A stretch of DNA of 64,000 bases from Alphaproteobacteria bacterium (GCA_018970445.1 JAGWWF010000005.1:1-64000); one strand, 5' to 3'. Positions 1-8,041 are shown, numbered from the stretch's first letter. Notes: a model not told the origin generated them from the letters alone. Numbers and translations: made by a program.

Positions 1-96
1 GAACCATCCCCGCCACACTGCCACAGCCGCGAAGCCGCCACGCGCCACACTGCCACCGTTATGGCGGCAATGCTGCAACATCTGTTCTGAAATGGA
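1..96. other. Intergenic, no gene; two copies of a 14-bp motif
   Basis: No coding region is seen at the left edge. The 14-mer CGCCACACTGCCAC occurs exactly at 11-24 and 43-56, and again at 28618-28631. Its function is unknown; it lies downstream of the leftward tRNA-Phe, so it could belong to a promoter region for a gene outside the window. Confidence 0.5.
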
Positions 97-171
97 TGGT
101 GCCCGGGGGCGGATTTGAACCACCGACACGGGGATTTTCAATCCCCTGCTCTACCCCTGAGCTACCCGGGC
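97..171 (-). tRNA. tRNA-Phe (anticodon GAA)
   Basis: Read on the minus strand, a complete cloverleaf is visible. The 7-bp acceptor stem is GCCCGGG paired with CCCGGGC, the D-arm contains AGCTCAGGGGTAGAGC, and the anticodon stem GGGGA/TCCCC carries loop TTGAAAA, which places GAA at the anticodon. The T-arm contains GGTTCAAATC. The 3' CCA is encoded at 97-99. Length is 75 nt including CCA, normal for tRNA-Phe. It delivers phenylalanine to UUC/UUU codons. Confidence 0.95.
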
Positions 172-215
172 CCACATGCGCGCGCGGTTGGGTGCACCGC
201 GTGGGAGGCGGCCGT

Positions 216-419
216 TTAGCCAGCCTCGTCGCCGTTGTCCAGCCGGGATGGTGCAGAAAGTTCATCGGCGTCGCTGCCACCGGGGATGACATAGCGATCC
301 GACAGCCAGGCATTGAGATCGCGCGCCCGGCAGCCGGGGCTGCAGAACGGGCGGTGGGCCGCCACCATGGGCGCGGCGCGGCAATAGGCGCAGCGGCGCG
401 AATCAGGCGTGCTGGACAT
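216..419 (-). CDS. yacG: YacG-type zinc-binding DNA gyrase inhibitor
   Basis: This 67-aa protein has the YacG four-cysteine zinc site: C10-x2-C13 and C26-x3-C30, followed by the typical RDLNAWLSDRY segment and an acidic tail. In E. coli YacG binds GyrB and inhibits gyrase. I chose the start at 419 because GGGAGAGG lies just upstream of it; another in-frame ATG at 437 has no such site. The start lies inside the 3' end of the RNase E/G gene (17-nt overlap), so translation is probably coupled to it. Confidence 0.85.
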   Translation of the reverse strand: MSSTPDSRRCAYCRAAPMVAAHRPFCSPGCRARDLNAWLSDRYVIPGGSDADELSAPSRLDNGDEAG

Positions 420-1350
420 GACCTCTCCCGGCGCCATCTTGCGCCACCAGTTGCACGGCGCCGCCGGTGATGCGGGCCAGTTGCGCGATCAGGGCCGGGC
501 GATCGTGCAGCCAGGCGATCACGGCCGGCGCGGCGGCAATCTGCACCGGCCCCAGCAGCCGCTGGGCGCGGCGCAGCAGTTCCAGCGCGGCAAAGCCGGG
601 GCGGCGCGCCTCGTCCACCAGGCTGCGGCGGGTGCGCGGCCGGATGATCTGCACCAGGCCAAAGCCGTTCATGCCGGTCTTTTCAAACGGGGCCGGCAGG
701 TTCTGCGCAAGGATGGCATCCACCGCCGCGCGCGCTGCCCGGCCGCCCAGCGTGGGAAAATCCACCACGATCGGCCCGCCCAGCCCCAGCCGGCGCACGG
801 CGGCCGCCACCGCCAGCGCCGCCGCTTCGGCCAGGGCCTGCGCGCCGCCGGGGCCATCCACATCGATCACCAGCATGGCCGGCGTGGGCGACAGCAGCAG
901 CTGCCCGCCGGCAAAGCTGATGCGGCCGCTCACCGCTTCCTCCACCACGGCATCCCAGCCAGCTTCGCCCAGCCGATCCGGCCCGTGGGCGGGCAGCAGC
1001 GCCGCGCCGGGCAGGCGCTGGGCCAGCGTGGGGGACGGGCTGGCCGGGCCGGGGTGCAGGGCCAACCGCGCCTGTTTTTCGCGCACCCCGTCGCTCCAGC
1101 CCTCGCGCACCACCTGGGCCAGCCGGGTTTCGCCCTGGTGCCAATCGGCCGGCACCGGTTCCACCAGCGCCTGCGCCCCGGCGATGGCTGCGGTGCCGCG
1201 CCGGCCGTCGCGGCTGATCAGCCGGGTCGGCGCGATCAGGCCCAGCGGCAGCGGATCATCATCGCGGGCCAGATGCGCGGCCAGCACCACATCGCCGGCC
1301 AGTTCCAGCGCGCGGGTGGCACCGGGCGCGGTTTCGATCAGGATGGTCAT
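403..1350 (-). CDS. Reduced ribonuclease E/G family protein
   Basis: The 315-aa protein begins with the RNase E/G hallmark (LIETAPGATRAL, about residues 4-15) and retains the core strand IVVDFPTLGG, whose Asp matches a catalytic metal ligand of RNase E, and the segment GFGLVQIIRPRTRRSL that corresponds to the RNase E stretch around FGLLEMSRQR. It is much shorter than RNase G (about 490 aa) and no CPxC zinc-link is visible, so tetramer formation as in RNase E is unlikely. It overlaps maf upstream by ATGA and yacG downstream. Likely role is RNA processing; activity is not certain because the second metal-binding Asp could not be placed. Confidence 0.75.
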   Translation of the reverse strand: MTILIETAPGATRALELAGDVVLAAHLARDDDPLPLGLIAPTRLISRDGRRGTAAIAGAQALVEPVPADWHQGETRLAQVVREGWSDGVREKQARLALHPGPASPSPTLAQRLPGAALLPAHGPDRLGEAGWDAVVEEAVSGRISFAGGQLLLSPTPAMLVIDVDGPGGAQALAEAAALAVAAAVRRLGLGGPIVVDFPTLGGRAARAAVDAILAQNLPAPFEKTGMNGFGLVQIIRPRTRRSLVDEARRPGFAALELLRRAQRLLGPVQIAAAPAVIAWLHDRPALIAQLARITGGAVQLVAQDGAGRGHVQHA

Positions 1351-1922
1351 GCGCCGCTGGCGGCCAGCAGCAGCCGCGCATCGTTCAAGGGCAGGCCCAC
1401 CACGCCCGAATGGCTGCCGGCCAGCGCCCGCACAAAGGCTTCGGCCGCGCCCTGGATGGCATAGCCGCCGGCCTTGCCCTGCCAGTCACCCCGCCCGATC
1501 AGCCAATCGATATCGACCGCGCTGAGGCGCTGGAATGTCACCACGCTTTCATTCAGCCGTTCGCGCAAATGGCCGCCGGCATCCACCACCGCCAGCGCGG
1601 TGATCACCCGGTGCCGCCGGCCCGACAGCAGCGCCAGGCAGGCGCGCGCCGTGGCTTCATCATCGGCCTTGGGCAAGATGCGCCGGCCAACCGCCACCAC
1701 CGTATCGGCGGCCAGCACCACGCTGCCGGCATGGCGCGCCGCCACGCACAACGCCTTTTCGCGCGCCAGCCGGGCGGCATGGGCGCGCGGCTGTTCGCCG
1801 GCCAGGGCCGTTTCATCAAGATCGGCCGGATCGACCGCATCGGGCACCCGGCCCAGCCGGGCGAGCAGATCGAGCCGGCGGGGACTGGCCGAGGCAAGGA
1901 CAAGCCGGGGCAAGGGCCTCAA
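1347..1922 (-). CDS. maf: Maf-like nucleotide pyrophosphatase
   Basis: A 191-aa Maf/HAM1-like protein that hydrolyses non-canonical or modified nucleoside triphosphates. The N-terminal signature [14 protein letters not shown] is present near residue 7, with ARLAREKA and the [16 protein letters not shown] segment further in. A longer frame with ATG at 1982 exists, but that start would run far into the ferredoxin gene; I prefer the TTG at 1920-1922, which overlaps the ferredoxin TGA (TTGA) and gives the family's usual length. The downstream RNase E/G gene starts by ATGA overlap. Confidence 0.85.
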   Translation of the reverse strand: MRPLPRLVLASASPRRLDLLARLGRVPDAVDPADLDETALAGEQPRAHAARLAREKALCVAARHAGSVVLAADTVVAVGRRILPKADDEATARACLALLSGRRHRVITALAVVDAGGHLRERLNESVVTFQRLSAVDIDWLIGRGDWQGKAGGYAIQGAAEAFVRALAGSHSGVVGLPLNDARLLLAASGA

Positions 1923-2236
1923 TCTTCCGGCGCGATCGTCACCGTCAGGCCGTCGAGCGCGGCGGTGAAGGCGATCTGGCACGACAGCCGGCTGGTGGGC
2001 TGGTTGTGATCCGACGAATCGAGCAGATCGGCCTCGTCGGGCGTGGCCGGGCCGGTGCGCGCCATGTCACCTTCGGCCACGTGCACATGGCAGGTGGCGC
2101 AGGAACAGCAGCCGCCGCACAGCGCCAGCAGTTCCGATATGCCGGCATCCTTGATGATTTCCATCACGCTCATGCCGGGGGTGGCGGGAAGCACGCGGCT
2201 GTGCCCGTCGCGGGTGATCACGGTGATGCTGGCCAT
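1919..2236 (-). CDS. Adrenodoxin-type [2Fe-2S] ferredoxin
   Basis: A 105-aa electron carrier. The cluster-binding pattern C40-x5-C46-x2-C49 with a distal C86 is that of vertebrate/bacterial-type adrenodoxin ferredoxins, which pass electrons from an NAD(P)H reductase to cytochromes P450 or other acceptors. Two extra cysteines (43, 44) sit inside the first loop. It is the first gene of the leftward ferredoxin-maf-RNase-yacG cluster. No dedicated reductase or P450 lies nearby. Confidence 0.9.
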   Translation of the reverse strand: MASITVITRDGHSRVLPATPGMSVMEIIKDAGISELLALCGGCCSCATCHVHVAEGDMARTGPATPDEADLLDSSDHNQPTSRLSCQIAFTAALDGLTVTIAPED

Positions 2237-2320
2237 TTTGTCCTCGTGTTGGCGGGTTCGCCCGCCCTGTAGCGGTGCCGCGCCTGCCGCGCTAGAGGAA
2301 GGCAAAGGGGAGAATCCGTC

Positions 2321-3274
2321 ATGCGTGTTGCCCACCAGTTTGCCCCGCCGATGTCGGCCCTGCTGGCCGGCCTGCCCGGCATCACATCGGCGGTGCATGT
2401 GCCGGCCGAAGATCGCTGGGCGCTGCCCACCGATGTGGATGTGCTGTTCGTGCTGCACGGCGAGGGCGAGTCCGATGCCCGCCACGCCGCCAACGCCGCG
2501 CCGCGCCCGCCGGGCTGGCCGGGGCAGGTGCGCCTGGTGCAATTGGCCAGCGCCGGCGCCGATGATTATCCGCCCTGGCTGTGGGAGGCGCCGGCCGTGG
2601 CCAGCGCATCGGGCACCACCGCCATTCCGATTGCCGAATATGCGCTAGCCGTGATGCTGGCCCATGCCAAGCGGCTGGCGACGGTGACGCTGAATCCCGG
2701 CGATGCCTGGCCGGATCGGCAGATGTTCATCGCCCAGCCGCTGGGGCTGCTGCACGGCCGCACGCTGGGGCTGGTGGGGCTGGGCAACATCGCCCGGCGG
2801 GTGGGCCAGCTGGCCCACGCCTTCGGCATGACGATCATCGCCGCCCGCGCCAGCGCGGCGCCGTCGCCCGATGCCTGGATCACCACCGCGCCGCTGGCCG
2901 ATGTGGTGGCGCGCGCCGATCATCTGGTGCTGGCCGCACCGATCACGCCGGCCACGCAGCACATGATCAACGCCGATCGGCTGGCGGCGATGAAGGCCGA
3001 TGCCCATATCGTCAACGTCGGCCGCGGCGGCCTGATCGATCAGGATGCGCTGCTGGCGCAGCTGGATCAGGGCCGGCTGTGGGCCAGCCTGGATGTGACC
3101 GATCCCGAACCGCTGCCGCCCGGCCACCGCCTGATCGGCCACCCGCGGGTGCGGATCACGCCGCACATCAGCTGGTCGAACCCCGATATCAACCGGGCGA
3201 TCATGCAGCGGCTGGTGGAAAATATCGGCCGCCTGGCCGCCGGCCAGCCGCTGCTGGGCGCGGTGGCCGCGTGA
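2321..3274 (+). CDS. D-2-hydroxyacid dehydrogenase family protein
   Basis: A 317-aa NAD(P)-dependent 2-hydroxyacid dehydrogenase. The nucleotide-binding Rossmann motif [13 protein letters not shown] lies near residue 150, followed by the family motif [13 protein letters not shown] carrying the catalytic Arg-region and the C-terminal TPHISW with the catalytic His. It resembles the GyaR/phosphoglycerate-dehydrogenase-like branch, but the substrate cannot be read from sequence. It is divergent from the ferredoxin gene and its stop overlaps the next start (TGATG). Confidence 0.8.
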   Translation: MRVAHQFAPPMSALLAGLPGITSAVHVPAEDRWALPTDVDVLFVLHGEGESDARHAANAAPRPPGWPGQVRLVQLASAGADDYPPWLWEAPAVASASGTTAIPIAEYALAVMLAHAKRLATVTLNPGDAWPDRQMFIAQPLGLLHGRTLGLVGLGNIARRVGQLAHAFGMTIIAARASAAPSPDAWITTAPLADVVARADHLVLAAPITPATQHMINADRLAAMKADAHIVNVGRGGLIDQDALLAQLDQGRLWASLDVTDPEPLPPGHRLIGHPRVRITPHISWSNPDINRAIMQRLVENIGRLAAGQPLLGAVAA

Positions 3275-3546
3275 TGGCGCTGCCGCCTGCCACCACCCTG
3301 CGCCGGGCCGGCTGGGGCCTGGCCGCCGCCATCCTGGTGCTGCCGGCGCTGGCCATGCCGTTCACCGCTGTCGATTGGGGGCCGGGGGATTTTGCTGCCG
3401 CCGCCCTGCTGCTGGGCCTTGCCGGCCTGGGGCTGGAAGTGGCCGCCCGCCTGCCCCGCCGCCGCTGGCGCAGCCGCGCCGCGCTGCTGGTGCTGGCGGC
3501 GCTGCTGCTGGTGTGGGCGGAACTGGCGGTGGGAATCGTCCACTAG
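3274..3546 (+). CDS. Small inner-membrane protein, unknown
   Basis: This 90-aa product has three hydrophobic stretches (about residues 12-30, 40-58 and 68-88) separated by an RLPRRRWRSR basic loop, so it is a small integral membrane protein. I do not recognise a named family. Its ATG overlaps the dehydrogenase stop; a GTG three bases upstream is an alternative start. Expression is probably coupled to the dehydrogenase. Confidence 0.6.
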   Translation: MALPPATTLRRAGWGLAAAILVLPALAMPFTAVDWGPGDFAAAALLLGLAGLGLEVAARLPRRRWRSRAALLVLAALLLVWAELAVGIVH

Positions 3547-3549
3547 GGA

Positions 3550-4179
3550 TCAGAAGGGCAGGATCTTGCCCTTCTTGCTGAACTTCATGTAACCGGCGTT
3601 CAAGCCCAGCCGCCAGCCAACGCCCAGCTTGATCGGCACGATCACGATATTGTCGCGCTGCATGTAATTGGCGGTGAAGCCGCCGATGACATAGGCCTTG
3701 CCTTCGGCCGCCGGATAGCGGCGATACAATTCCTCGCTGTCGTTCAGATTATAGACCAGCGCGAACACCTTGGAACCATCGCCGCCGATGTCGAACCCCA
3801 CGCTGGGGCCGGTCCAGTGGACTTTGCGTTCGCCTTCCACCTTGTGATACAGCGTGCCCGAACCATAGCGCACGCCGATGATGAAGGCGCCGCCGGCTTC
3901 GCGGCCCACGATATAGGCATTGGGCTGGCCGCGATCCTTGAAGGTCTTGCGCACGATGTCGGCCAGGCCCTCGGCGCCCTTGCCGAACACGCCTTCGGCC
4001 GCCGCCAGCACATCGCGCTCCTGATAGGCGGGTTTGGCCGCATCGGCCGGGGCGGCGGGCGGATTGGCCGGCGCATCGGCACGCGCATCGGCAGGCGGGG
4101 GCGCTGCCTGTTGCGCCGTCGCCGGCATTGCCAGCAGCATCGCCATCACTATCACCGCCCGCATCATCCCTGATCCCAT
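3550..4179 (-). CDS. eipA: EipA-like periplasmic protein (DUF1134)
   Basis: The 209-aa precursor has a signal peptide (hydrophobic AVIVMAMLLAMPATA, cleaved near residue 22), a Pro/Ala-rich linker, then a DUF1134 domain with GGAFIIGVRYGSG, GPSVGFDIGGDGSKVF and a conserved C-terminus ending KKGKILPF. The family (EipA, envelope integrity protein A, described in Brucella and Caulobacter) is periplasmic and needed for cell envelope integrity. Alternative starts at Met5/Met6 are equally possible. It stands alone, convergent with the small membrane protein gene. Confidence 0.85.
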   Translation of the reverse strand: MGSGMMRAVIVMAMLLAMPATAQQAAPPPADARADAPANPPAAPADAAKPAYQERDVLAAAEGVFGKGAEGLADIVRKTFKDRGQPNAYIVGREAGGAFIIGVRYGSGTLYHKVEGERKVHWTGPSVGFDIGGDGSKVFALVYNLNDSEELYRRYPAAEGKAYVIGGFTANYMQRDNIVIVPIKLGVGWRLGLNAGYMKFSKKGKILPF

Positions 4180-4255
4180 CCTGTGCCTGTGCTGCCTAGC
4201 AGATGCCGGGCTGTGCCTGAACGGGGCCTGACCCGCAATGGCCCGGCGCGTCGGT

Positions 4256-5524
4256 TCAGCGCCGCGGCCGGGTTTCCGGCATCGCGAACGCTGCGGCCAC
4301 CTGCACCAGCGCCAGGCCGAACATCAGCCACGCCAGCAGCCAGGGATCGGGCCAGCGGTGCAGGGCCCAGGCCAGCAGCGGTTGGGTGGCACCGCCGAAA
4401 ATGCCGATCGCCACCGCATACAGCAGGCCAAAGCCCGCCCCGCGCCAGGCGCGCGGCATGCCTTCGGTCATCGCGACATACAGCGGGCCAACGAAAAGAT
4501 TTTGCGGAATGGCGATCAACATGGTGCCCAGCACCAGGCCACTGCCATCTGGCCAGCCCAGGATGATGGCATAACAGGGCCAGGTGGCAACGGCGAGCAT
4601 GGCACCCCCCAGCAGAAGCAGCGGCCGCCGGCCCCAGCGATCGGCCCACCAGCCGCCCGCCACCACCGCCACCGCGCCCATGCCATAGCCGGCCGCCGTG
4701 GCGGCAAAACCCAACTGGGCCGACAGTTTCAGCGTGTCCTGCGCCAGCGTGGCGGTATAGCCGGCGATATAATTGATGATGGTGCTGGTGGCCAGCAGGA
4801 CAAAACAGCCGATCAGCAGGCGGCGGCGGCCGCCATCGGGCAGATCGGCGGCAACATGATCATGGGCCATGGCCGGCGGTTCTTCCAGCCCGGCGCGCAG
4901 CCACAGCGCCACCGGAATCGCCACCAGCCCCGACATCACGGCGATGCGCCAGCCATAAGCGGCAAAATCGGCCGGCGTCATCGCCTGGGCCAGGCCCCAG
5001 CCCATCACCGACGCCGCCAAAAAGGCCAGCATCTGGCTGGTGCCCTGCCACGACACGGTGAGCGCCCGGGTATCGGGTGGGCTGGCTTCGGCCAGATAGG
5101 CCGAATTGCTGCCCAGTTCACCGCCCAGTGCAAAGCCGGCCAGCAGCCGGCACAGGATGGCCAGCGCCGTCGCCTCCCAGCCGATGCTGGCAAAATCCGG
5201 GATGAACGCCAGGCCGGCGTTGGCCACGCCGATCAGCAGCATCGATGCCACCATCGCCGGCTTGCGGCCATGCCGATCCGACCAGCGGCCGATCACCCAC
5301 GCCCCCACCGGCCGCGCCAGAAAGCCGATGCCAAAACCCCCCAGCGCCGCCACCAGATTGCCGCCGGCGGCCATGGGCGGAAACAGCGCCGCGCCAATCT
5401 GGATGGCAAACAGCGAATAGATCAGGAAATCATAAAATTCGACGGCATTGCCGATGGTGACGGCGATGATGGCGCGCGGCTTTGCCGGTGCCGGCAGCGC
5501 TGCGCTGTGATCGCCCCGGGTCAT
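4256..5524 (-). CDS. MFS transporter, metabolite:H+ symporter type
   Basis: A 422-aa, 12-TM carrier. The sequence AVTIGNAVEFYDFLIYSLFA at TM1 and the loop motif GRWSDRHGRKPAMVASM between TM2 and TM3 are typical of the MHS/ProP-like branch of the major facilitator superfamily, which imports small organic acids or osmolytes with protons. The start at 5524 (MTRGDHS) is preferred; a longer open frame upstream runs through the tRNA-Ser region and cannot be coding. Substrate is unknown. Confidence 0.8.
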   Translation of the reverse strand: MTRGDHSAALPAPAKPRAIIAVTIGNAVEFYDFLIYSLFAIQIGAALFPPMAAGGNLVAALGGFGIGFLARPVGAWVIGRWSDRHGRKPAMVASMLLIGVANAGLAFIPDFASIGWEATALAILCRLLAGFALGGELGSNSAYLAEASPPDTRALTVSWQGTSQMLAFLAASVMGWGLAQAMTPADFAAYGWRIAVMSGLVAIPVALWLRAGLEEPPAMAHDHVAADLPDGGRRRLLIGCFVLLATSTIINYIAGYTATLAQDTLKLSAQLGFAATAAGYGMGAVAVVAGGWWADRWGRRPLLLLGGAMLAVATWPCYAIILGWPDGSGLVLGTMLIAIPQNLFVGPLYVAMTEGMPRAWRGAGFGLLYAVAIGIFGGATQPLLAWALHRWPDPWLLAWLMFGLALVQVAAAFAMPETRPRR

Positions 5525-5629
5525 CCCCGATTTCCCCGCCCGCCGGCCCTTGCCGCCAAAGTTCAGACTATGGCACGACATGGCAGTTGCCAAGCCCCCT
5601 GCGCCATGGCTATAGCCTCCCCCTCGCTC

Positions 5630-5721
5630 GGAGTCGTGGGTGAGTGGCTGAAACCAGTAGTTTGCTAAACTGCCGATCTGGGTAACTGGATCCGAGGGTT
5701 CGAATCCCTCCGACTCCGCCA
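5630..5721 (+). tRNA. tRNA-Ser (anticodon GCT)
   Basis: A 92-nt class II tRNA. The acceptor stem GGAGTCG pairs with CGACTCC; the anticodon stem GTAGT/ACTGC carries loop TTGCTAA, giving anticodon GCU for AGC/AGU serine codons. A long variable arm (about 5674-5694) and T-arm AGGGTTCGAATCCCT are visible, and CCA is encoded at 5719-5721. A 19-nt piece of its 3' half is repeated 82 bp downstream. Confidence 0.95.
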
Positions 5722-5777
5722 CCGAGTTTGCTGTGCTTCGAACCCTCTTTGGTCTGACTGGCGTGTGCCACGCCGGG

Positions 5778-5803
5778 GGGTTCGAATCCCTCCGACCTTG
5801 CCA
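5778..5803 (+). repeat. Duplicated 3' fragment of tRNA-Ser
   Basis: GGGTTCGAATCCCTCCGAC at 5778-5796 is an exact copy of tRNA-Ser positions 5696-5714, followed by a CTTG then CCA. No matching 5' acceptor strand or anticodon arm precedes it, so this is a remnant and not a functional tRNA. It could be a decayed tandem tRNA copy or an attachment-site scar from an element integrated into the tRNA 3' end. Confidence 0.7.
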
Positions 5804-5827
5804 TTTCAAATATTCTCCTGGCCCGCG

Positions 5828-6289
5828 ATGGCCAGCCAGTCAGGGGCGCTGATGCCGGTGGCGGGCGATGTTGCGGCGCTGGCCGGCCTGTTTGCCAGCG
5901 CCGTTCTGGCCGGATCGATCCTGCCGGCCCAATCCGAAGCGGTGCTGGCGGCCTTGTTGATCGCCGGACGGCAGCCGGCCTGGCTGCTGGTGCTGGTGGC
6001 CAGCCTGGGCAACGTTGCCGGGGCTGCCCTGAACTATGGCCTTGGCCGTTGGGCCGATCGCTTGCGCCACCGCCGCTGGTTTCCACTGTCGCCGGCCGGC
6101 TGGGATCGCAGCGCCGCGCTGTTCCGGCGCTGGGGCGTGTGGAGCCTGTGGCTGAGCTGGCTGCCGATCATCGGCGACGGCATCACCGTGCTGGCCGGCG
6201 CGGCCCGAACGCCGCTGTGGCTGTTCCTGATCATCGTCTCGCTGGCCAAGGCCGGGCGCTATGCCGTGCTGGCGGCGGCTTTGTCCTGA
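5828..6289 (+). CDS. YqaA/DedA-like membrane protein
   Basis: The 153-aa protein has hydrophobic segments near residues 12-35, 46-68, 97-115 and 120-150 and the features of the small YqaA branch of the DedA/SNARE-associated family: AALNYGLGRWADR after TM2 and SLAKAGRYAVLA at the C-terminus. DedA proteins are inner-membrane, some acting as lipid flippases. Start at 5828 is chosen because upstream codons belong to the tRNA remnant. It is not a known CRISPR partner. Confidence 0.75.
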   Translation: MASQSGALMPVAGDVAALAGLFASAVLAGSILPAQSEAVLAALLIAGRQPAWLLVLVASLGNVAGAALNYGLGRWADRLRHRRWFPLSPAGWDRSAALFRRWGVWSLWLSWLPIIGDGITVLAGAARTPLWLFLIIVSLAKAGRYAVLAAALS

Positions 6290-6343
6290 CCGGCCGCCGG
6301 AGCATCCCCCCCCCCCGCAAACCAACGCACGACACCATGGTGC

Positions 6344-6710
6344 GCTGCGGATTGCGGCTCTTTCTCGTTCTGCTAGAGTCGGCTGAATGTGTGGGCGCTG
6401 CATGATCTGGGCTGCGGATTGCGGCTCTTTCTCGTTCTGCTAGAGTCAGATCGACGCCGGCCGACGCCGCGCCCTCGCTGCGGATTGCGGCTCTTTCTCG
6501 TTCTGCTAGAGTCACCGGCTGCGGCTGCGCGGCGGCAGTCGCGCTGCGGATTGCGGCTCTTTCTCGTTCTGCTAGAGTTGTGCGCGTGGAACAGATTGGT
6601 GCGATGGCGCTGCGGATTGCGGCTCTTTCTCGTTCTGCTAGAGTAGCGGCCTTACTGGCCGGGGTATGGGGTGCGCTGCGGATTGCGGCTCTTTCTCGTT
6701 CTGCTAGAGT
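6344..6710 (+). CRISPR. Type II-C CRISPR array, 6 repeats, 5 spacers
   Basis: Six identical 36-bp repeats begin at 6344, 6411, 6477, 6543, 6609 and 6675. Spacers are 31, 30, 30, 30 and 30 bp. Each repeat starts GCTGCGGATTGCGG and ends TTCTGCTAGAGT. The plus strand is the sense strand because the predicted tracrRNA anti-repeat pairs with it and a T-tailed hairpin follows the last repeat. The final nine bases, TGCTAGAGT, look like an extended -10 element, as in Neisseria repeats (TGCTACAAT), so each repeat may drive transcription of its downstream spacer. All repeats are identical, so no decayed trailer end can be recognised. Spacer targets cannot be identified by reading. Confidence 0.97.
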
Positions 6711-6712
6711 AG

Positions 6713-6756
6713 CCCCCGCGTATCCGTTTGGAAACGCGGGGGTTTTTCTGTTTTTC
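6713..6756 (+). terminator. Rho-independent terminator of the CRISPR array
   Basis: CCCCCGCG (6713-6720) pairs perfectly with CGCGGGGG (6735-6742), followed by TTTTTCTGTTTTT. It begins three bases after the last repeat and ends before the cas2 stop codon. The T-tract is on the plus strand only, which sets the direction of array transcription toward cas2. Confidence 0.85.
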
Positions 6757-6759
6757 GCA

Positions 6760-7122
6760 TCAGAAAAGCTGCAACTGGCTGGGTGATGCAGCCGGATTCT
6801 GGCGCTTTTTGCCAACAAACACCTTGATTCGGCCAAACTGGTTGTCGGTGATGGTCAGGAAGCGCACCTCCCCCTGTTCGGGCACGCAGGCCCCCATGCG
6901 GGCCACATGGATTTCGGCATTGTCGATCGATGCGCAATGCCGAATGTAAATGGAAAACTGCATCATCGAAAATCCGTCGCCAAGCAGATCCTTGCGAAAC
7001 CGGGCATAGGCCCGGCGGGCAGTGGGCGTGTCCACCGGCAGATCGAACATGGCAATCACCCACATGCTGCGCCACCCCCAGGGCTGGATGGGATAACGCG
7101 GCGGCGGTTCAGGCCGCGTCAT
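6760..7122 (-). CDS. cas2: CRISPR-associated endoribonuclease-fold protein Cas2
   Basis: Cas2 is the structural partner of Cas1 in spacer integration. The core motif MWVIAMFDLPVDTPTARRAY, with the first-strand Asp of the family, and the later SIYIRHC and VRFLTITDNQFGRI strands are visible. Starting at 7122 gives 120 aa and overlaps cas1; starting at 7065 (MWVIAMF) gives 101 aa, the more usual Cas2 length, with GGGGGTGG upstream. Its stop converges on the array terminator. It is the last gene of the cas9-cas1-cas2 operon. Confidence 0.92.
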   Translation of the reverse strand: MTRPEPPPRYPIQPWGWRSMWVIAMFDLPVDTPTARRAYARFRKDLLGDGFSMMQFSIYIRHCASIDNAEIHVARMGACVPEQGEVRFLTITDNQFGRIKVFVGKKRQNPAASPSQLQLF

Positions 7123-8041
7123 CGTCAACAAGATCGGGTTGCAGGGCCAGGCTTTCCGGCAGCAGCAAGGCGGTGCGATCGTTGGCAAGCATCGCCCGGG
7201 CCAGCGATGCGGCAGATTGTTCGATGCCCAGCAGCAGGGGCCAGCGTTTGCCGCCGATCCGCATCGTATCGTTGAAAATCGCCAGCAGTGCCGCACGGGT
7301 GGGCCGATCATCCAGCGTTGGAACCGGGGCATCGGCCACCACCAGTGCGCGCACCCTGGCATCCACAAACGGCCGCCAGGGTTCCAGCATGTCATCGGCC
7401 AGGCAAAAGGCATTGCCGCGATTGTGGTGCCAAACGCCCAGCGACGGGATCAGCCCCGCGGCCACCAGCGCCCGCGCCACCGCCGCCCGCACAATGGCAT
7501 AGCCATAGTTGAGCAGCGCATTGGCATCACTGGCGGCGCGATCACGGCGGAAATCCCTGCCAAACAGCCGCGGCCAATATCGCTGCGCGCCCTGCGCTTC
7601 CAGATTGTCGGGATCGCCCGATCGCACCCGCCCGGCCAGCGCCGTCAATCCGCCATCATGGCCGTGCACCTGCGCCAGCAGGCGCCCCTGCTGACGCAGC
7701 TTTGCCGCCACCAGCGCCTGCCACAGCCGTTTTTTCAGCGGTTCGCCGGCATCGGCCTGTGCCCGGTGCCGTTCGGTCAACGTGTGATGCCCGGCCAGCG
7801 GCAGCATCATGCCCGCCGGCAGATGATCGCGGCCGGTCACGATGATGGTTGCCCCGGCCGCCAGGCATTCGATGAACACCGCCTGGGTGTAACTGGCGCG
7901 GCCATCATCCACCACCAGCACGCCCAGATCCTCGATCGGCACGCTGGCCCGTGGCTGTTCGGGCCGTTCGATCACCAGCTGGCCCAGCGCGACCGAAAGC
8001 CGCGTGCCGGGCGTGGCGATTTCCACCGTCTTGCGCAGCAT
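7109..8041 (-). CDS. cas1: CRISPR-associated endonuclease Cas1 (type II)
   Basis: Cas1 (310 aa) is the integrase that inserts new spacers at the array together with Cas2. The metal-binding catalytic set is present: E148 in DNLEAQGAQRYW, H205/H206 in GVWHHNRGN, and D217/E220 in CLADDMLEPWRPFVD. Its ATG overlaps the cas9 stop by one base (TGATG), and its end overlaps cas2. No cas4 or csn2 is present, so the locus is subtype II-C. Confidence 0.97.
   Translation of the reverse strand: MLRKTVEIATPGTRLSVALGQLVIERPEQPRASVPIEDLGVLVVDDGRASYTQAVFIECLAAGATIIVTGRDHLPAGMMLPLAGHHTLTERHRAQADAGEPLKKRLWQALVAAKLRQQGRLLAQVHGHDGGLTALAGRVRSGDPDNLEAQGAQRYWPRLFGRDFRRDRAASDANALLNYGYAIVRAAVARALVAAGLIPSLGVWHHNRGNAFCLADDMLEPWRPFVDARVRALVVADAPVPTLDDRPTRAALLAIFNDTMRIGGKRWPLLLGIEQSAASLARAMLANDRTALLLPESLALQPDLVDDDAA

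Noticed and set aside
409..1525. Long plus-strand frames opposite the RNase E/G gene
   Set aside because: High-GC shadow frames with low-complexity His/Gln/Arg/Ala composition and no recognisable domain.
5722..5803. Second tRNA gene after tRNA-Ser
   Set aside because: Only T-arm and 3' acceptor are present; no 5' acceptor partner or anticodon arm can be folded.
6231..6836. A 201-aa minus-strand frame with a repeated LAERERAAIRS peptide
   Set aside because: The peptide repeats are translations of the CRISPR repeats; it is not a protein gene.
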